From Anodontia alba (Eukaryota; Mollusca; Bivalvia; Lucinida; Lucinidae): 64,000 bases of DNA. This document shows, in pieces, positions 9,101 through 16,529 of this stretch (positions are counted from its first letter, which is position 1; each line of letters opens with the position of its first letter). The translations under genes were made by a program, and so were the position numbers. Below the pieces are notes generated by a model. It made no database searches and was not told the origin of the DNA. It saw only the letters and a list, made by a program, of their open reading frames with translations. The stretch lies in the NCBI GenBank assembly GCA_964016985.1, contig OZ024826.1, positions 7,799,855 to 7,863,854 of the forward strand, given 5' to 3'.

Positions 9101-11507
9101 TGACTATCATTTACCACATCTTGTACAATCACTTTCCTATCACGCAACAGTTGATCAAAATTACTACCATTTGGCTTTGGAGGCCTGTGTTTATATTGGC
9201 ACAATATAATTCCAAATAGTTTCTCACATAAGATAATTCCTGAAAGATTACTGATATTAGAAACATTTCTTATATCTGGCACCATGTAAAATGATTTTCT
9301 TTTCCCAGAGTAAACTGGTGGAGAGTAAGAATAATTTCCTGAACTTCTACTTTGAGAATTTCTTTGTTTACTAGAAATGTTTCTGAACTCAGAATTAAGG
9401 AATTCGGTTGAGGAGACGCTATTATGATCATGTTGTATCACATGTTTAGGACGGAATTCATTTTTGTTTCTGTTAATATCTAAGTGTAACCTAGCAGTTC
9501 TCTTCTCTCGGCTGGTAGGATGAGAATTCTGACCACTTCCATAAGCACTGTCAGATTCTCCTGTCACTTCATCTTGTTCATACTGACTATGCCCTTTAGC
9601 AAATCGGCTATTCTTAAACTCCTGATACAGAGAGACCCCATTTGAAACCGCATCTTGACTAGGTTCATCATTACTGGATTTATTTTTCAATGTATGATCT
9701 TGTCTTCTCCTATTTCTAGGTGTATTGCTTTCATGTTCTACATAGAACAAATTTCCAGGATTCTGAACAAAATCAGTCCAACCAACTTCTCCATTCCTGA
9801 AAACAAAAATTAATATGTAAAAGCACTGCCATAGTAAATCTGGAAAATGATACACAATCCCCAGAAAACAGGCCCTGTGTCCCTAAAATGATACACTGAT
9901 GAAATATGACTTTCCCGAGAAAACAAGTTTTGATATTTCATGTAAATTGTATCCCTTAAATGACACAAGACATATTTAAACCCTTGTCCAGCTGAATCCA
10001 AATATGTCCTGATTTTGAAAACAGTGTAGATCCAGATCAGTTGGCTTCTGAAGAATCTTGCTCTACACTGCTTGTCATTCATTATGTGAATTAAGAATTT
10101 ATATCAACAATCTGGATCAAGTAATCTGATTGGCTGACAGTTTGAAATGGGCTTGGCATCCTAATTTGTTCAGCATGATAAGTGTTAATTTTTCCTAGAA
10201 AATGGTTTGCTATATCATGTGTAAAGAGTTTCACTAAGGAGACAATTTGCATGAAATATCAAGGAAAAATAACAAAATCTCAAAATTACATCTGCTGAAA
10301 TGTTTACCCACTATACTGAGAACTAAGAGCCAATTCATGCAAAAAGGGCCCAAGCACACAAAAGTCTAGCTCATTAACACTTATAATGCTGAATAATTTA
10401 ACCCTTGTCATGCTGAATAAATTAAGATGCCATGCCCACTTTGAATTTTCAGCCAATCAGATTAATTGATCCAAGTTGTTCATACAAATTCAAATACTTA
10501 ATGACAAACAGTGCAGATCCAGATCAGTTGGCTTCTGAAGAAGCCAACTCATCTGGATCTACACTGTTTGCAAAGGCAGGGTATATCCAGGTTCAGCAGG
10601 ACAAGGGTTAAGATGCCACCCCATTTCTCAGTGTTGGTAGGAAAGTATGTCTATGAAAGGAAGATATTATTTCAAGTTATAAAGTTGAATTGTGTAATCT
10701 TTTAACAAAAATATAATTAAATGGTTTTTGTATCATAGTACAATAGTAATTTGATTTATGACACCATAGTACATGTATGTACACATTTGAGCATTACACT
10801 CATGAGATTACAGCATTTTTCATCCTCCGTAAACTGATTCTTCAAACTCCCATGGGCTGCTTATTTACAGACATTTGTGTTCAGGATGCGCATGTTCTGT
10901 ATTTTTTTTTAAACTAATATGATCATTATTTTTTTCTCATTTGCGTCACGCCACGAGAAAACCTGTCCTCAGGGTTACCGACCAGATATAACACAGACGG
11001 TCTGCGCAGCTACAGAGACTAGCAAGTCATGAATATTTAGATATAGAAACAAGAGGTAATATACAATCTAGACAGGGAATAAGAAAGGCACTCATCCGAC
11101 TGGGTGGATGTGCAGGCTAATCTGCATGTTTGTTGTTAGCATAGGCATAAATCAGGTGGCAAAGCTCATTAGTCTTCTAGATATTGTCTTGTTAATTGCT
11201 TTGCTATGTATATAAATTCTTTGTTACTTCACTTAAAATATCACCACATCGAAATCTTGGACGGCCACACTTCGTAGCACTGATGTGGCAGCAACAAACT
11301 GCCTTTTCAAGATGGCGGCTAAGTTGCTGATGGGAACAAACGTCAAAGAATCAGTCACAGGCCCTCTGGGATCCAGCGCTTTGATGAAAAGAGACTATGC
11401 CTCACAACACCTTGAGAACCCCAACTCGAACAGCTTCAGCCCAGTAGAGTGGGGTGATGACTAACAACCAACTTCAATGTAACTTACCTAGTCTCAGGAA
11501 GATCCAT
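55..11507 (-). CDS. INTU: Inturned-like planar cell polarity effector, 5' half (5 coding exons, 3' end off window)
   Basis: Seen: joining 11507-11488, 9796-9072, 4336-4251, 1651-1260 and 144-55 on the minus strand gives 1313 nt (437 codons plus 2 nt) with no stop. Every junction has GT..AG and compatible phase. Family resemblance: an N-terminal block GWTDFVQNPGNLFYVEHE like the start of Inturned, a low-complexity charged linker, a PDZ-type segment ending GDMLVSLNDIDVTWVNID then VKLTF, a proline-rich loop, and the start of the first longin-like domain (VMYLTINGQ, IRGLYLTLSSLL, then INTCYWRDGQDLLVICLPA). Known: Inturned acts with Fuzzy and Wdpcp in the CPLANE complex at the basal body and, with Fuzzy, as a Mon1-Ccz1-like exchange factor for Rab23. 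Vertebrate proteins are about 940 residues, so roughly half is present here. The remaining exons should lie left of position 1. I see no lesions. Identification is by recognised motif order, not by a search. Confidence 0.9.
145..1259. repeat. INTU intron 4: palindromes in AT-rich DNA
   Basis: No exon seen. At 404-483 there is a near-perfect hairpin whose arms contain GCATATGTTGTGGGTA and its complement, one of the window-wide family of such hairpins. At about 857-993 an imperfect hairpin pairs GAGTTTAAAATA-like arms with AAATATTTCC stretches. The rest is AT-rich, with TATTTGG/TGTCCTA repeats around 585-720. Confidence 0.6.
1260..1651 (-). CDS. INTU: INTU coding exon 4 (end of PDZ, proline-rich loop, longin start)
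   Basis: A 392-nt exon between acceptor CTTTCCAG and donor GTAAGTATA. It starts VKLTFQVPQ, the last PDZ strand. A strongly proline-rich stretch follows (about 35 residues, including a run of five prolines), then SLLRKYLSTVMYLTINGQGE and a conserved block ending ITDIRGLYLTLSSLLSEITG, typical of the first longin-like domain of Inturned. It ends with CT, to which exon 5 adds A (Leu). Confidence 0.92.
1699..1918. mobile_element. TTAA-flanked palindromic MITE, copy 1 (piggyBac-like)
   Basis: TTAA at 1699-1702 and 1915-1918 flanks inverted ends CCCTTGTCCTGCTGAA and TTCAGCAGGACAAGGG. The interior holds a near-perfect palindrome of about 65 bp built on CAGTGTAGATCCAGATCAGT-like arms. Four-base TTAA target duplications and CCC-starting ends are hallmarks of piggyBac-type elements; no transposase is encoded. 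It is inserted inside another dispersed repeat (pieces at 1670-1698 and 1919-2095). Confidence 0.75.
1919..2340. repeat. Dispersed palindromic repeat, copies of the CCTAAATATTGGGACA type
   Basis: Contains the sequence GACCCTGATCAGACACC and its loose inverted partner around TGGGTCTACACTGTTTG. The edges resemble TTACCCTAAATATTGGGACA. Related copies occur near 14870-15070, 48045-48265, 55195-55300, 63200-63360 and 63618-63800. A second partial copy begins near 2195. Confidence 0.55.
2355..2450. repeat. Short hairpin element (ATATGTTG...GGGTACTCAT type)
   Basis: Arms starting TTATTTCTCCATGAAAACAT are mirrored by ATGTTTTCATGGAGAAATAA, with GGGTACTCAT and its complement near the loop. Nearly perfect complementarity over about 40 bases per arm. 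Confidence 0.7.
2826..3043. mobile_element. Palindromic MITE of the GGGCCCAGTTGTTCAAAGC family, copy 1
   Basis: Ends AGCCCAGTTG and CTTTGAACAACTGGGCCCT. The centre pairs GCAAAAGCTACTC-like sequence with TTTTTTCAGCAAAAAATATC. Better-preserved copies are at 45929-46161, 46436-46672 and 63389-63583. Confidence 0.65.
3257..3580. repeat. Palindrome and SINE-like fragment
   Basis: At about 3257-3315 the arms CAGGCAGTTATCAGCC and GGCCGATAACAGCCTG form a hairpin. From about 3440 to 3580 sequence rich in AGAGAGAAAA and CTACCTGCTGCTA resembles the segment at 8395-8560, suggesting a dispersed short repeat present twice within INTU introns. Confidence 0.45.
3640..3718. repeat. Short hairpin element (ACATATG...GTACTCAT type)
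   Basis: Arms CTCCACAAAAACATATG and CATGTTTTTATGGAGAAATA are mirror images with a short GC-rich loop (AAGGCCGAGGCAC). Same family as 2355-2450. A half-copy lies at 4130-4175. Confidence 0.65.
3780..4092 (-). mobile_element. tRNA-derived SINE, copy 1
   Basis: Read on the minus strand, the element starts with a tRNA-like head (4092-4012) with A box TGGCTCAGTTGG and B box GGTTCAACCCC. A body of about 230 bp follows that contains TCTGGCGAAAGAATGTGCAC. The same body and head recur at 62685-62960 (also minus), which shows this is a dispersed element. It lies in INTU intron 3, in the same orientation as the gene. Confidence 0.8.
4013..4084 (-). other. tRNA-like head of SINE with intact acceptor and T stems
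   Basis: The 72-base minus-strand segment begins GCCTCGG and ends CCGAGGT, a seven-pair acceptor stem with one G-T wobble. The T arm GCGGG-TTCAACC-CCCGC has five perfect pairs. D and anticodon arms do not fold canonically, so this is a SINE head and not a functional tRNA gene. Confidence 0.65.
4251..4336 (-). CDS. INTU: INTU coding exon 3 (core of PDZ-like domain)
   Basis: An 86-nt exon between acceptor TTTGGCAG and donor GTAAGTAA. It reads GDMLVSLNDIDVTWVNID, then DLFKALCSQQE. This matches the strand and helix of the Inturned PDZ where vertebrates have a G-D-V-L-x-A-V-N-D-V-D-V pattern. It begins with two bases that finish the split Gly codon and ends in phase 0. Confidence 0.92.
5395..7140 (+). 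pseudogene. Decayed mariner-type transposase, split by a MITE
   Basis: A mariner transposase can be followed in pieces through several frames. The N-terminal helix-turn-helix region is broken by the MITE at 5470-5968 and resumes as MSESRQETLSMIQNMYGATD then MSRTQIYEWY. The first catalytic motif is IITADETWVSLYDPE (about 6367-6411). The second is HHHDNATPNIS (about 6775-6805), the third is LAPCDFWLF (about 6880-6905), and the C-terminal tail resembles GEYSEKFDV. The three Asp positions fit the D,D34D signature of mariner, but stops and frameshifts occur throughout. It is an inactive remnant in INTU intron 3. Confidence 0.8.
5470..5968. mobile_element. Tc1/mariner-type MITE with CAGTCAG... ends, nested in transposase remnant
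   Basis: Left end CAGTCAGGGATCAAAAGTAA, right end (reverse complement) CAGTCAGAGGCCAAAAGTAA; about 27 bp of TIR with a few mismatches. Left flank is TA; right flank is CA, plausibly a mutated TA. The 499-bp interior has no transposase frame. It interrupts the mariner reading frame between KFCI and the following MSESRQ block. Confidence 0.78.
7253..7454. mobile_element. TTAA-flanked palindromic MITE, copy 2
   Basis: TTAA at 7253-7256 and 7451-7454; ends CCCTTGTCCTGCTGAA and TTCAGCAGGACAAGGG; internal palindrome AAACAGTGCAGATCCAGATT...AGATCCAGATC-type. Same family as 1699-1918. Confidence 0.78.
7545..7720. repeat. Hairpin element (CTCTGGGCTAATTCAGCA / ACAGGTTTCAAC type)
   Basis: Arms TTTTTCCCAGAAAACAGGTT and AACCTGTTTTCTGGGGAAAA enclose CAATGGAGACAATTT. 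Preceded by CACTCTCTGGGCTAATTCAG, the end motif also found in the TTAA-flanked copy at 45252-45442. Confidence 0.65.
8340..8640. repeat. SINE-like dispersed repeat fragment
   Basis: Starts TGTTGGGTTTTAATGACATG and runs through an A/G-rich stretch to CTACAAGGATAACAGG. Resembles the shorter piece at 3440-3580. No tRNA head is visible. It lies in INTU intron 2. Confidence 0.4.
8896..8968. repeat. Perfect-arm palindrome
   Basis: Arms AAACAGTTTGCATCCAGATC and GATCTGGGTCCAAACTGTTT with GGCCGACA/TGTCGGGCC towards the loop. It lies about 100 bases left of INTU exon 2. Confidence 0.6.
9072..9796 (-). CDS. INTU: INTU coding exon 2 (N-terminal conserved block, linker, start of PDZ)
   Basis: The acceptor TTTTCAG precedes 9796 and the donor GTAGGT follows 9072. 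The 725-nt exon opens with NGEVGWTDFVQNPGNLFYVE, the short block also found at the start of vertebrate Inturned. A Ser/Asn/Arg-rich linker of about 150 residues follows, with no recognisable fold. The last 60 residues (LFGIILCQYKH to ICGNIHRG) occupy the first half of the PDZ-like domain. The exon ends one base into a Gly codon, which exon 3 completes. Confidence 0.9.
9976..10188. mobile_element. TTAA MITE, copy 3 (degraded)
   Basis: Left end CCCTTGTCCAGCTGAA near TTTAAA, right end TTCAGCATGATAAGTGTTAA. Internal palindrome AGTGTAGATCCAGATCAGTT against CTCTACACTG. Ends and arms are mutated relative to copies 1, 2 and 4. Confidence 0.6.
10398..10611. mobile_element. TTAA MITE, copy 4
   Basis: TTAA at 10398-10401 and 10608-10611; ends CCCTTGTCATGCTGAA and TTCAGCAGGACAAGGG; perfect internal palindrome around AACAGTGCAGATCCAGATCA. 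It lies in INTU intron 1. Confidence 0.78.
11312..11464 (+). CDS. Unrecognised 50-residue ORF inside INTU intron 1 (opposite strand)
   Basis: ATG in context CAAGATGGCG, reads MAAKLLMGTNVKESVTGPLG then ends SFSPVEWGDD and TAA. The composition is protein-like (mixed polar residues, few repeats), and the start context is good. I do not recognise the family. It lies only about 25 bases from the INTU first exon on the other strand. It could be a chance ORF, part of a promoter region, or a fragment of an exon. Confidence 0.25.
   Translation: MAAKLLMGTNVKESVTGPLGSSALMKRDYASQHLENPNSNSFSPVEWGDD
11488..11507 (-). CDS. INTU: INTU coding exon 1 (start codon)
   Basis: Minus-strand ATG at 11507-11505 sits in a strong context (GCCATGG), reads MDLPET plus two bases, then meets the donor AG|GTAAGT at 11487. 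The two leftover bases combine with the first G of exon 2 to make Arg, so the phase fits exactly. The exon is only 20 coding bases, so it rests on start context, donor quality and phase rather than protein similarity. Intron 1 is about 1.7 kb. Confidence 0.72.
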
Positions 11508-12200
11508 GGCTGGATGACCCTAAGACTCTTAGGTTCAAGGAAGAAAATCATTTTGCTTGTTGCTGGTGTATGACGAAGAGGAGGAGGTACTCTAGAACGG
11601 ATTGAAAGGTTGATTCTTTTTGGTATCCTTTTACAAGCTCTCCCAATCTGGTGGCATAATTGAGCAAGTGTGAGATTACATTGTGCATTAGTAATACACT
11701 CAAACTGAAGCTCTTATTTGGACTGACTGCTCTAAACGAAACTTACAGGCAGGTCCCTTGCATCCGTTACAGGCCAGCTTTCTCTGTGCATGAATTATGA
11801 GCAGAGGCCATTTCAAGCCAGGAACCAGGCAAAACTTATGAGATTTTTCTGATGTTGTCCCTATGTGCCTGGTGCCTGGCAGCATTAGAAATCTACTTAT
11901 GTAATGTCACTTAAAATTAAGAGTTGCAACATTCAGTAAAATGTTTTTTCTTTGCTTATGCTAAAAGGTATTCTGGTGTTTAGATTTGTCTTTTTTAAAG
12001 ATGCACTTAACAAAATGACAACAAAACACAATTACACAAGCATTTAGAACCTTTTATTGCTGTTGTAGCTCAATACCATTGCCATGTAATGTATATGTGT
12101 TTGTGTTTTGGCTATCTATAAAGTACAAATAAATAAACAACGAATCATTTTATGTTTCTAACCCATAACACTTTTCATTATAAACTCTTAGGCGTACTTC
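11508..12200. other. Upstream of INTU: no feature recognised
   Basis: This would hold the INTU 5' untranslated region and promoter on the minus strand. I see no TATA box or CpG-rich block that I would defend. A short minus ORF near 11700-11885 has no recognisable family and is probably noise. Confidence 0.4.
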
Positions 12201-12214
12201 CTGTACATATGCGG

Positions 12215-12545
12215 GTTACAACTGGCCACCTCAAATGACCAGCTGTGGCTTCTAGCCTTAAATTTTGTACATTTCAGTAAACACAGCAGCCTAAAGTTAC
12301 TATATGTACATGTATTTATATCAATACTGAACAATGTCAGGACACAAGTGGCCACCTTAAGTGACCAAGCTGTGGCTTTTAGCCCTGAACTTTGTGCATT
12401 ATTGAAACACAACCTCAATTTGCAAGAATTGCTACATGCATCCACAATGCACCATTTCGGGATATACCTGACTGCTTCAAGTGTCCAGGCTGTGGCTTCT
12501 AGCCCCAAACTTTGTACCTGTAAAAGCAACCTTAAGTTGCAGTAA
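12215..12545. repeat. Tandem repeat, about three diverged units of ~125 bp
   Basis: The phrase GTGGCTTCTAGCC or GTGGCTTTTAGCC recurs near 12243, 12370 and 12490. It is preceded by GGCCACCT or CTGCTTC and AAGTGACCA-like sequence and followed by AACTTTGTAC or AACTTTGTGC. Confidence 0.6.
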
Positions 12546-12854
12546 TGGGTAATTCCTGATTAAAAAACAAAAGGCTGGCAAAGGTTGTTATGATCTTTAA
12601 GAGAAAAAAATATTAGCAACAAGACCTAGCTATACCTCCACTACCCACAAGGGTGTGATACTGAACTTATGAGAGGAGAATTATTATCCATGGGCTAACA
12701 TGACAGGTCACTTGTATTGCAGTCAATATATTTAATGAATTTCTTTTAAAATATATTAAGCACCACTGATGAAGCAGGATTATTCAATGAATTTTAAAAT
12801 GACTTCTTTAGCTTTGCAAACTATACTCTCCTTGCGCACATACTATAATATGAT

Positions 12855-13460
12855 GTTCCTTTCATAGACATACCGTCCATTCGCAAAAGGAACTTTCCTT
12901 GCGCGAAAGGAAGAATACTCTATTTTACACATTTCTTTTATATCAATTTAAAATTTATATTAAATGAAATGGAAGTATATTGCAAGTTGCTAAAGAATTA
13001 TTTTGTTAATGTAAAAATATATGGTAGAATGTTCCTTTTGTTGACATGCTCAAGTACATTCATTTGTGAAAGGATCATTCCCAGCATGAAAGGAAGTTTA
13101 AACTATTTTGTACTTTTATATTCAATTGATTATAAGCATATGAAAATGTATTATTGGAAGATGTTAAAGGATGATTTTGTTGAGATAATAAGACCATACA
13201 ATATATAATAGAATGTTCCTTTCATAGACATACATTCCTTTTGCCATAAGAACGTTCCCAGGGCGAAAGGAAGATTACTTACGGTAAATTATTTTATAAT
13301 TTTTATACATGTATTTGTAAATCATGATTTGATTTTTTTTTTTTTTTTCAATATATATGAAAATATATTACTCTAATATGTTAAAGGATAATTAAATCAA
13401 GATAACAACATGTGGTTAAGATGTTCCTTCCATACTCATAAACTTCCTGGTAAGATGTTC
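12855..13460. repeat. Tandem repeat, about three units of ~185-220 bp
   Basis: Each unit starts with GAATGTTCCTTTCATAGACA or a variant, then has CGAAAGGAAG, a TA-rich stretch and GTTAAAGGATGATTTTGTT-like sequence. Unit starts fall near 12855, 13028, 13208 and a partial one near 13420. Confidence 0.7.
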
Positions 13461-13544
13461 CTTTCCAACTCCATGGATATGGCATAAGGGGAAAAACTTT
13501 AGTATGGATTGATACATTTCTGTGCAATAGGCAACAAAGTGTTG

Positions 13545-13850
13545 TAGTAAACGATGCAAAATTTCAATGGGCACCTGTTTTGTCTGATGTGCTGCTGGGA
13601 TCTTTTCTCTGTCCCCTGTTCTTTTCCTTGTATACAAATGACATCATGGTTGGAATAGAATTTGAGATTTATCTGTTTGCTGATGACTATGTCTGCTATC
13701 ATCAGATTGATAGCATTGAAGACACAATAAATGACAAGTGACATCAAAACTCTAAAAGGGTATTGATCAACTGAGCAAATGGACCAGGAAATGGGGTATG
13801 AGATTTCAGCCTGTGAAATGTAACATGATGCAGCTTACTTGGAGGCTGAT
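13545..13850 (+). pseudogene. LINE reverse-transcriptase fragment
   Basis: Conceptual translation gives a broken motif series: VLSDVLLGSFLCPLFF, SLYTNDIMVGIEFEIYLFAD, then DYVCYHQIDSIEDTIND, and after a stop SKWTRKWGMRFQPVKCNMMQ. The YTND and LFADD blocks and the W-x-x-x-W...KC motif are those of CR1/jockey-type LINE reverse transcriptase. Stop codons and the missing flanks show it is dead. It ends about 120 bases left of the POU4 exon, inside the putative upstream intron. Confidence 0.75.
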
Positions 13851-13967
13851 CAAAAAGATTTCCAATGAAAATGAAATTTAGAGTCAATAAGGGGTTCGAC
13901 TGAATCCCCGCACCCCCTGAGCCCTCTGAATCCGCCCGTGATTCTCCAATATTTCTTCTATTTTCAG

Positions 13968-14600
13968 GGTAATTTCTTCGGCTGGCTGGATGATGGCCTT
14001 CTGGTGAGGGCGGAGGCACTGGCGGCAGTGGACATATCAAAATCTCCACAACACATGATGAAACATGACGGCCTGTATGGTCACACAGCCGGAGACCTGG
14101 GGATGCATAACATCGGTACGGCAAGACCCCAGATGAATATGCATGGACATGGGCCTTTCCTGCTGCCTTCAGATTCAGTGTTGGACCAGTTGTCGGCAAA
14201 CACAGGAATGCAACTTCCAGGTATGCTGGATCACCACAACATGGCTGCTTCAACTGGGCACCACAATCCTCATCAGATTATCAGCCAATGTACAGTCATC
14301 CACCTCCAATGAACCCACATCACAACATGCCTCCTCATCATCAAGTTCATCACTCTATGCATGATAACGAGTGTGATCCTCAAGAACTTGAAGCTTTTGC
14401 AGAAAAATTTAAACAACGCAGAATAAAACTCGGTGTTACTCAGGTGGATGTAGGGGGGCGCTTTGGCAAATCTAAAACTTCCGGGAGTCGGATCTTTAAG
14501 TCAGTGTACAATTTGCAGGTTTGAATCACTAACATTGAGTCACAATAATATGATAGCACTGAAACCAATTTTACAAACATGACTTGAAGAGGCAGAAAAG
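13968..14600 (+). pseudogene. POU4: POU class IV (Brn-3/Acj6/Unc-86) exon with frame lesions
   Basis: Known role: POU4 proteins are nuclear transcription factors for sensory-neuron identity, binding DNA through a POU-specific domain and a homeodomain. Seen: acceptor TTCTATTTTCAG at 13956-13967. The POU-IV box follows (GNFFGWLDDGLLVRAEALAA, VDI), then a His/Met/Pro-rich linker, then the POU-specific domain (DPQELEAFAEKFKQRRIKLG, VTQVDVG...ALANLKLPGVGSLSQ, TICRFESLTLSHNNMIALKP). The vertebrate family has an intron at the same place before this box. Three lesions break the frame: one base missing near 14271-14273, one extra G in the six-G run 14453-14458, and TGA at 14580-14582 where the family has Trp. 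Similarity stops at LEEAEK (14600), followed by GT, a possible donor. No homeodomain is seen downstream. It could be a decayed partial copy or a real exon carrying assembly errors. Confidence 0.85.
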
Positions 14601-15170
14601 GTTGCACTTCTTTCCTTTTCACAAAGATGCCTTTTCAAAAGGAATTGGTTGAAGTATTTTCTATTTTCAGCTCTGGCAGCCATTTTGTGCAGCTGAGCAG
14701 GACTGTTTGAGCACTTTTGATAGAAGACCTCCCAAGGAACAATCATATCAAGTTTGTTTGAAATCTGCCTGGTGGTTATGGAGGAGATGTTGTTTAAAGT
14801 TCATTCTATTTTTAAATGCAGGTCATAAAAAATGTCTCCCTTGTCAAAAATGGCAGAAAATTTACCAAGTTTAGCCATTTTCCTTAACTCCTCCCCATAA
14901 ATGTCCTAAAATTTAAACAAGTCCACCGACTACATGTTGATTTGTCTAATAACTGATAGATGAGTAGCAAACAAGGTACATGTATGCCCTTATCAGATGC
15001 CACAGCCTGTGGTGTCTGATTTGGGTCTGCACTATTTGCTCTGGCATGTCCGAACACATTGGATGCATAGGTAGGTCACAAGCCCAGTTCTGAACTTACT
15101 TATGTCCAGACTTGCTATTTCTGAGGTTGTTTATGTGACTCTGAGCTAACTACACACTGATTTTATTTTC
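14601..15170. repeat. Unrecognised DNA then a dispersed palindromic repeat
   Basis: 14601-14860 shows nothing I recognise; I looked for a POU homeodomain and did not see one. 14870-15070 is a copy of the CCTAAATATT-type repeat, containing GATGCCACAGCCTGTGGTGT and TTTGGGTCTGCACTATTTGC. Confidence 0.5.
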
Positions 15171-15171
15171 T

Positions 15172-16500
15172 TAACAAGAGCTCCGCCAAGCGGGGCATTA
15201 TACGCCCATGGCAAGTAAAAAGATGTAGCACAAAAACTGGCTCCTGTATAATTCAGTGCTCTGGATATAAACTGTAAGTGAAATTACAAAAAAAAAAAAA
15301 ATAAATAAAAAAATTTCACTGGGGCATATCTCAAAAAAAAAAATTAATAGAAATTAATAGAAATTTTCAACGGGGTTTAACTTTGCTAATATTTGGTGGA
15401 CTGTAACCTTGAAATAATATGCGCTACTCCACAGCATAGTCAAACTACAAATAATATTTCAGCTTGATAGGATGTAAACTGTAGGAGGATTTAGCAGGAA
15501 ACGAAAAGTTTACTGAAATTTTCAAAGGAGCATAACTCTGCTAATATTTGGTGGACTGTAACCACGAAACTATATGCACTGCACCACATCATGGTCTAAC
15601 TGTACATGAAGTTTCATCTTGATTGGATGTAAACTGTAGGAGGATTTAGCCAGAAAAGAAAAATTAACAGAAATATACAAAGGGGTATAACTCTGATAAT
15701 ATTTGGTGGACTGTAACCTTGAAACAATATGCGCTGCTCCACATCATGATCTAACTATAAATCACATTTCAGCTTGATCGGATGTAAACTGTAGGAGGAG
15801 TTAGCCGGAAACGAAAAGTCAACTGAAATTTTCAAAGGGGCATAACTCTGCTAATATTTGGTGAACTGTAACCTCGAAACAATATGCGCTGCTCCACATC
15901 ATGGTCTAACTATATATGAAGTTTCAGCTTGATCGGATGTAAAATGTAGGAGGAGTTAACTGGAAATGAAATGTTCTCAGAAATTTTCTAAGGGGCATAA
16001 CTCTGCAAACATTTGGTGGACTGTAATCTCGAAATAATATGCCCTGTGCCACATCATGGTCTAACTGTACACCAAGTTTCAGCTTGATCGGATGTAAATT
16101 GTAGGAGGAGTTAGCTGGAAACGAAAAGTCTACTGAAATTTTCAAAGGGGCGTAACTGTGCTAATATTTGGTGGACTGTAACCTTGAAACAATATGCGCT
16201 GCTCCATATCATGGTCTAACTATATATGAAGTTTCAGCTTGATCGGATGTAAAATGTAGGAGAAGTTAACCGGAAATGAAAAGTTAAGAGAAATTTTCTA
16301 AGGGGCATAACTCTGCAAGCATTTGGTGGACTGTAACCTCGAAACAATATGTACTGCGCCACATCATGGTCTAACTATATACCAAGTTTCAGCTTGATCG
16401 GATGTAAACTTTAGGAGGTGTTAGCCGGAAACGAAAAAGTTTACGGACGGACACCATACCCCAAAACCCAATACGTCCCGTTTTTCAAACGGGCGTATAA
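15172..16500. repeat. Tandem-unit element A: seven or so units of ~180 bp
   Basis: Each unit carries TTTCAGCTTGATCGGATGTA, GTAGGAGGAGTTAGCCGGAA, ACTGAAATTTTCAAAGGGGC, ATAACTCTGCTAATATTTGG and TGGACTGTAACC. The head is ACAAGAGCTCCGCCAAGCGG then GGCATTATACGCCC. The tail is ACGGACGGACACCATACCCC then AACGGGCGTATAAA. Head and tail share an inverted TATACGCCC. Tandem cores between fixed ends resemble known bivalve non-autonomous elements; the transposition mechanism is not shown here. Confidence 0.75.
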
Positions 16501-16529
16501 AAATTAAAGTATCGCAAGCATAATACCCC

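Noticed and set aside
9061..9855. Extending INTU exon 2 to the upstream ATG near 9855
   Set aside because: The stretch before 9796 is preceded by a splice acceptor and translates to intron-like sequence; exon 1 at 11507 joins in phase instead.
14601..15170. POU homeodomain exon directly downstream
   Set aside because: I looked for the W-F-x-N-R-Q-K motif in the forward frames and did not see it.
15230..16480. Regularly spaced repeats suggesting a CRISPR array
   Set aside because: Units are ~180 bp, contiguous and diverged with no spacers, and the genome is eukaryotic.
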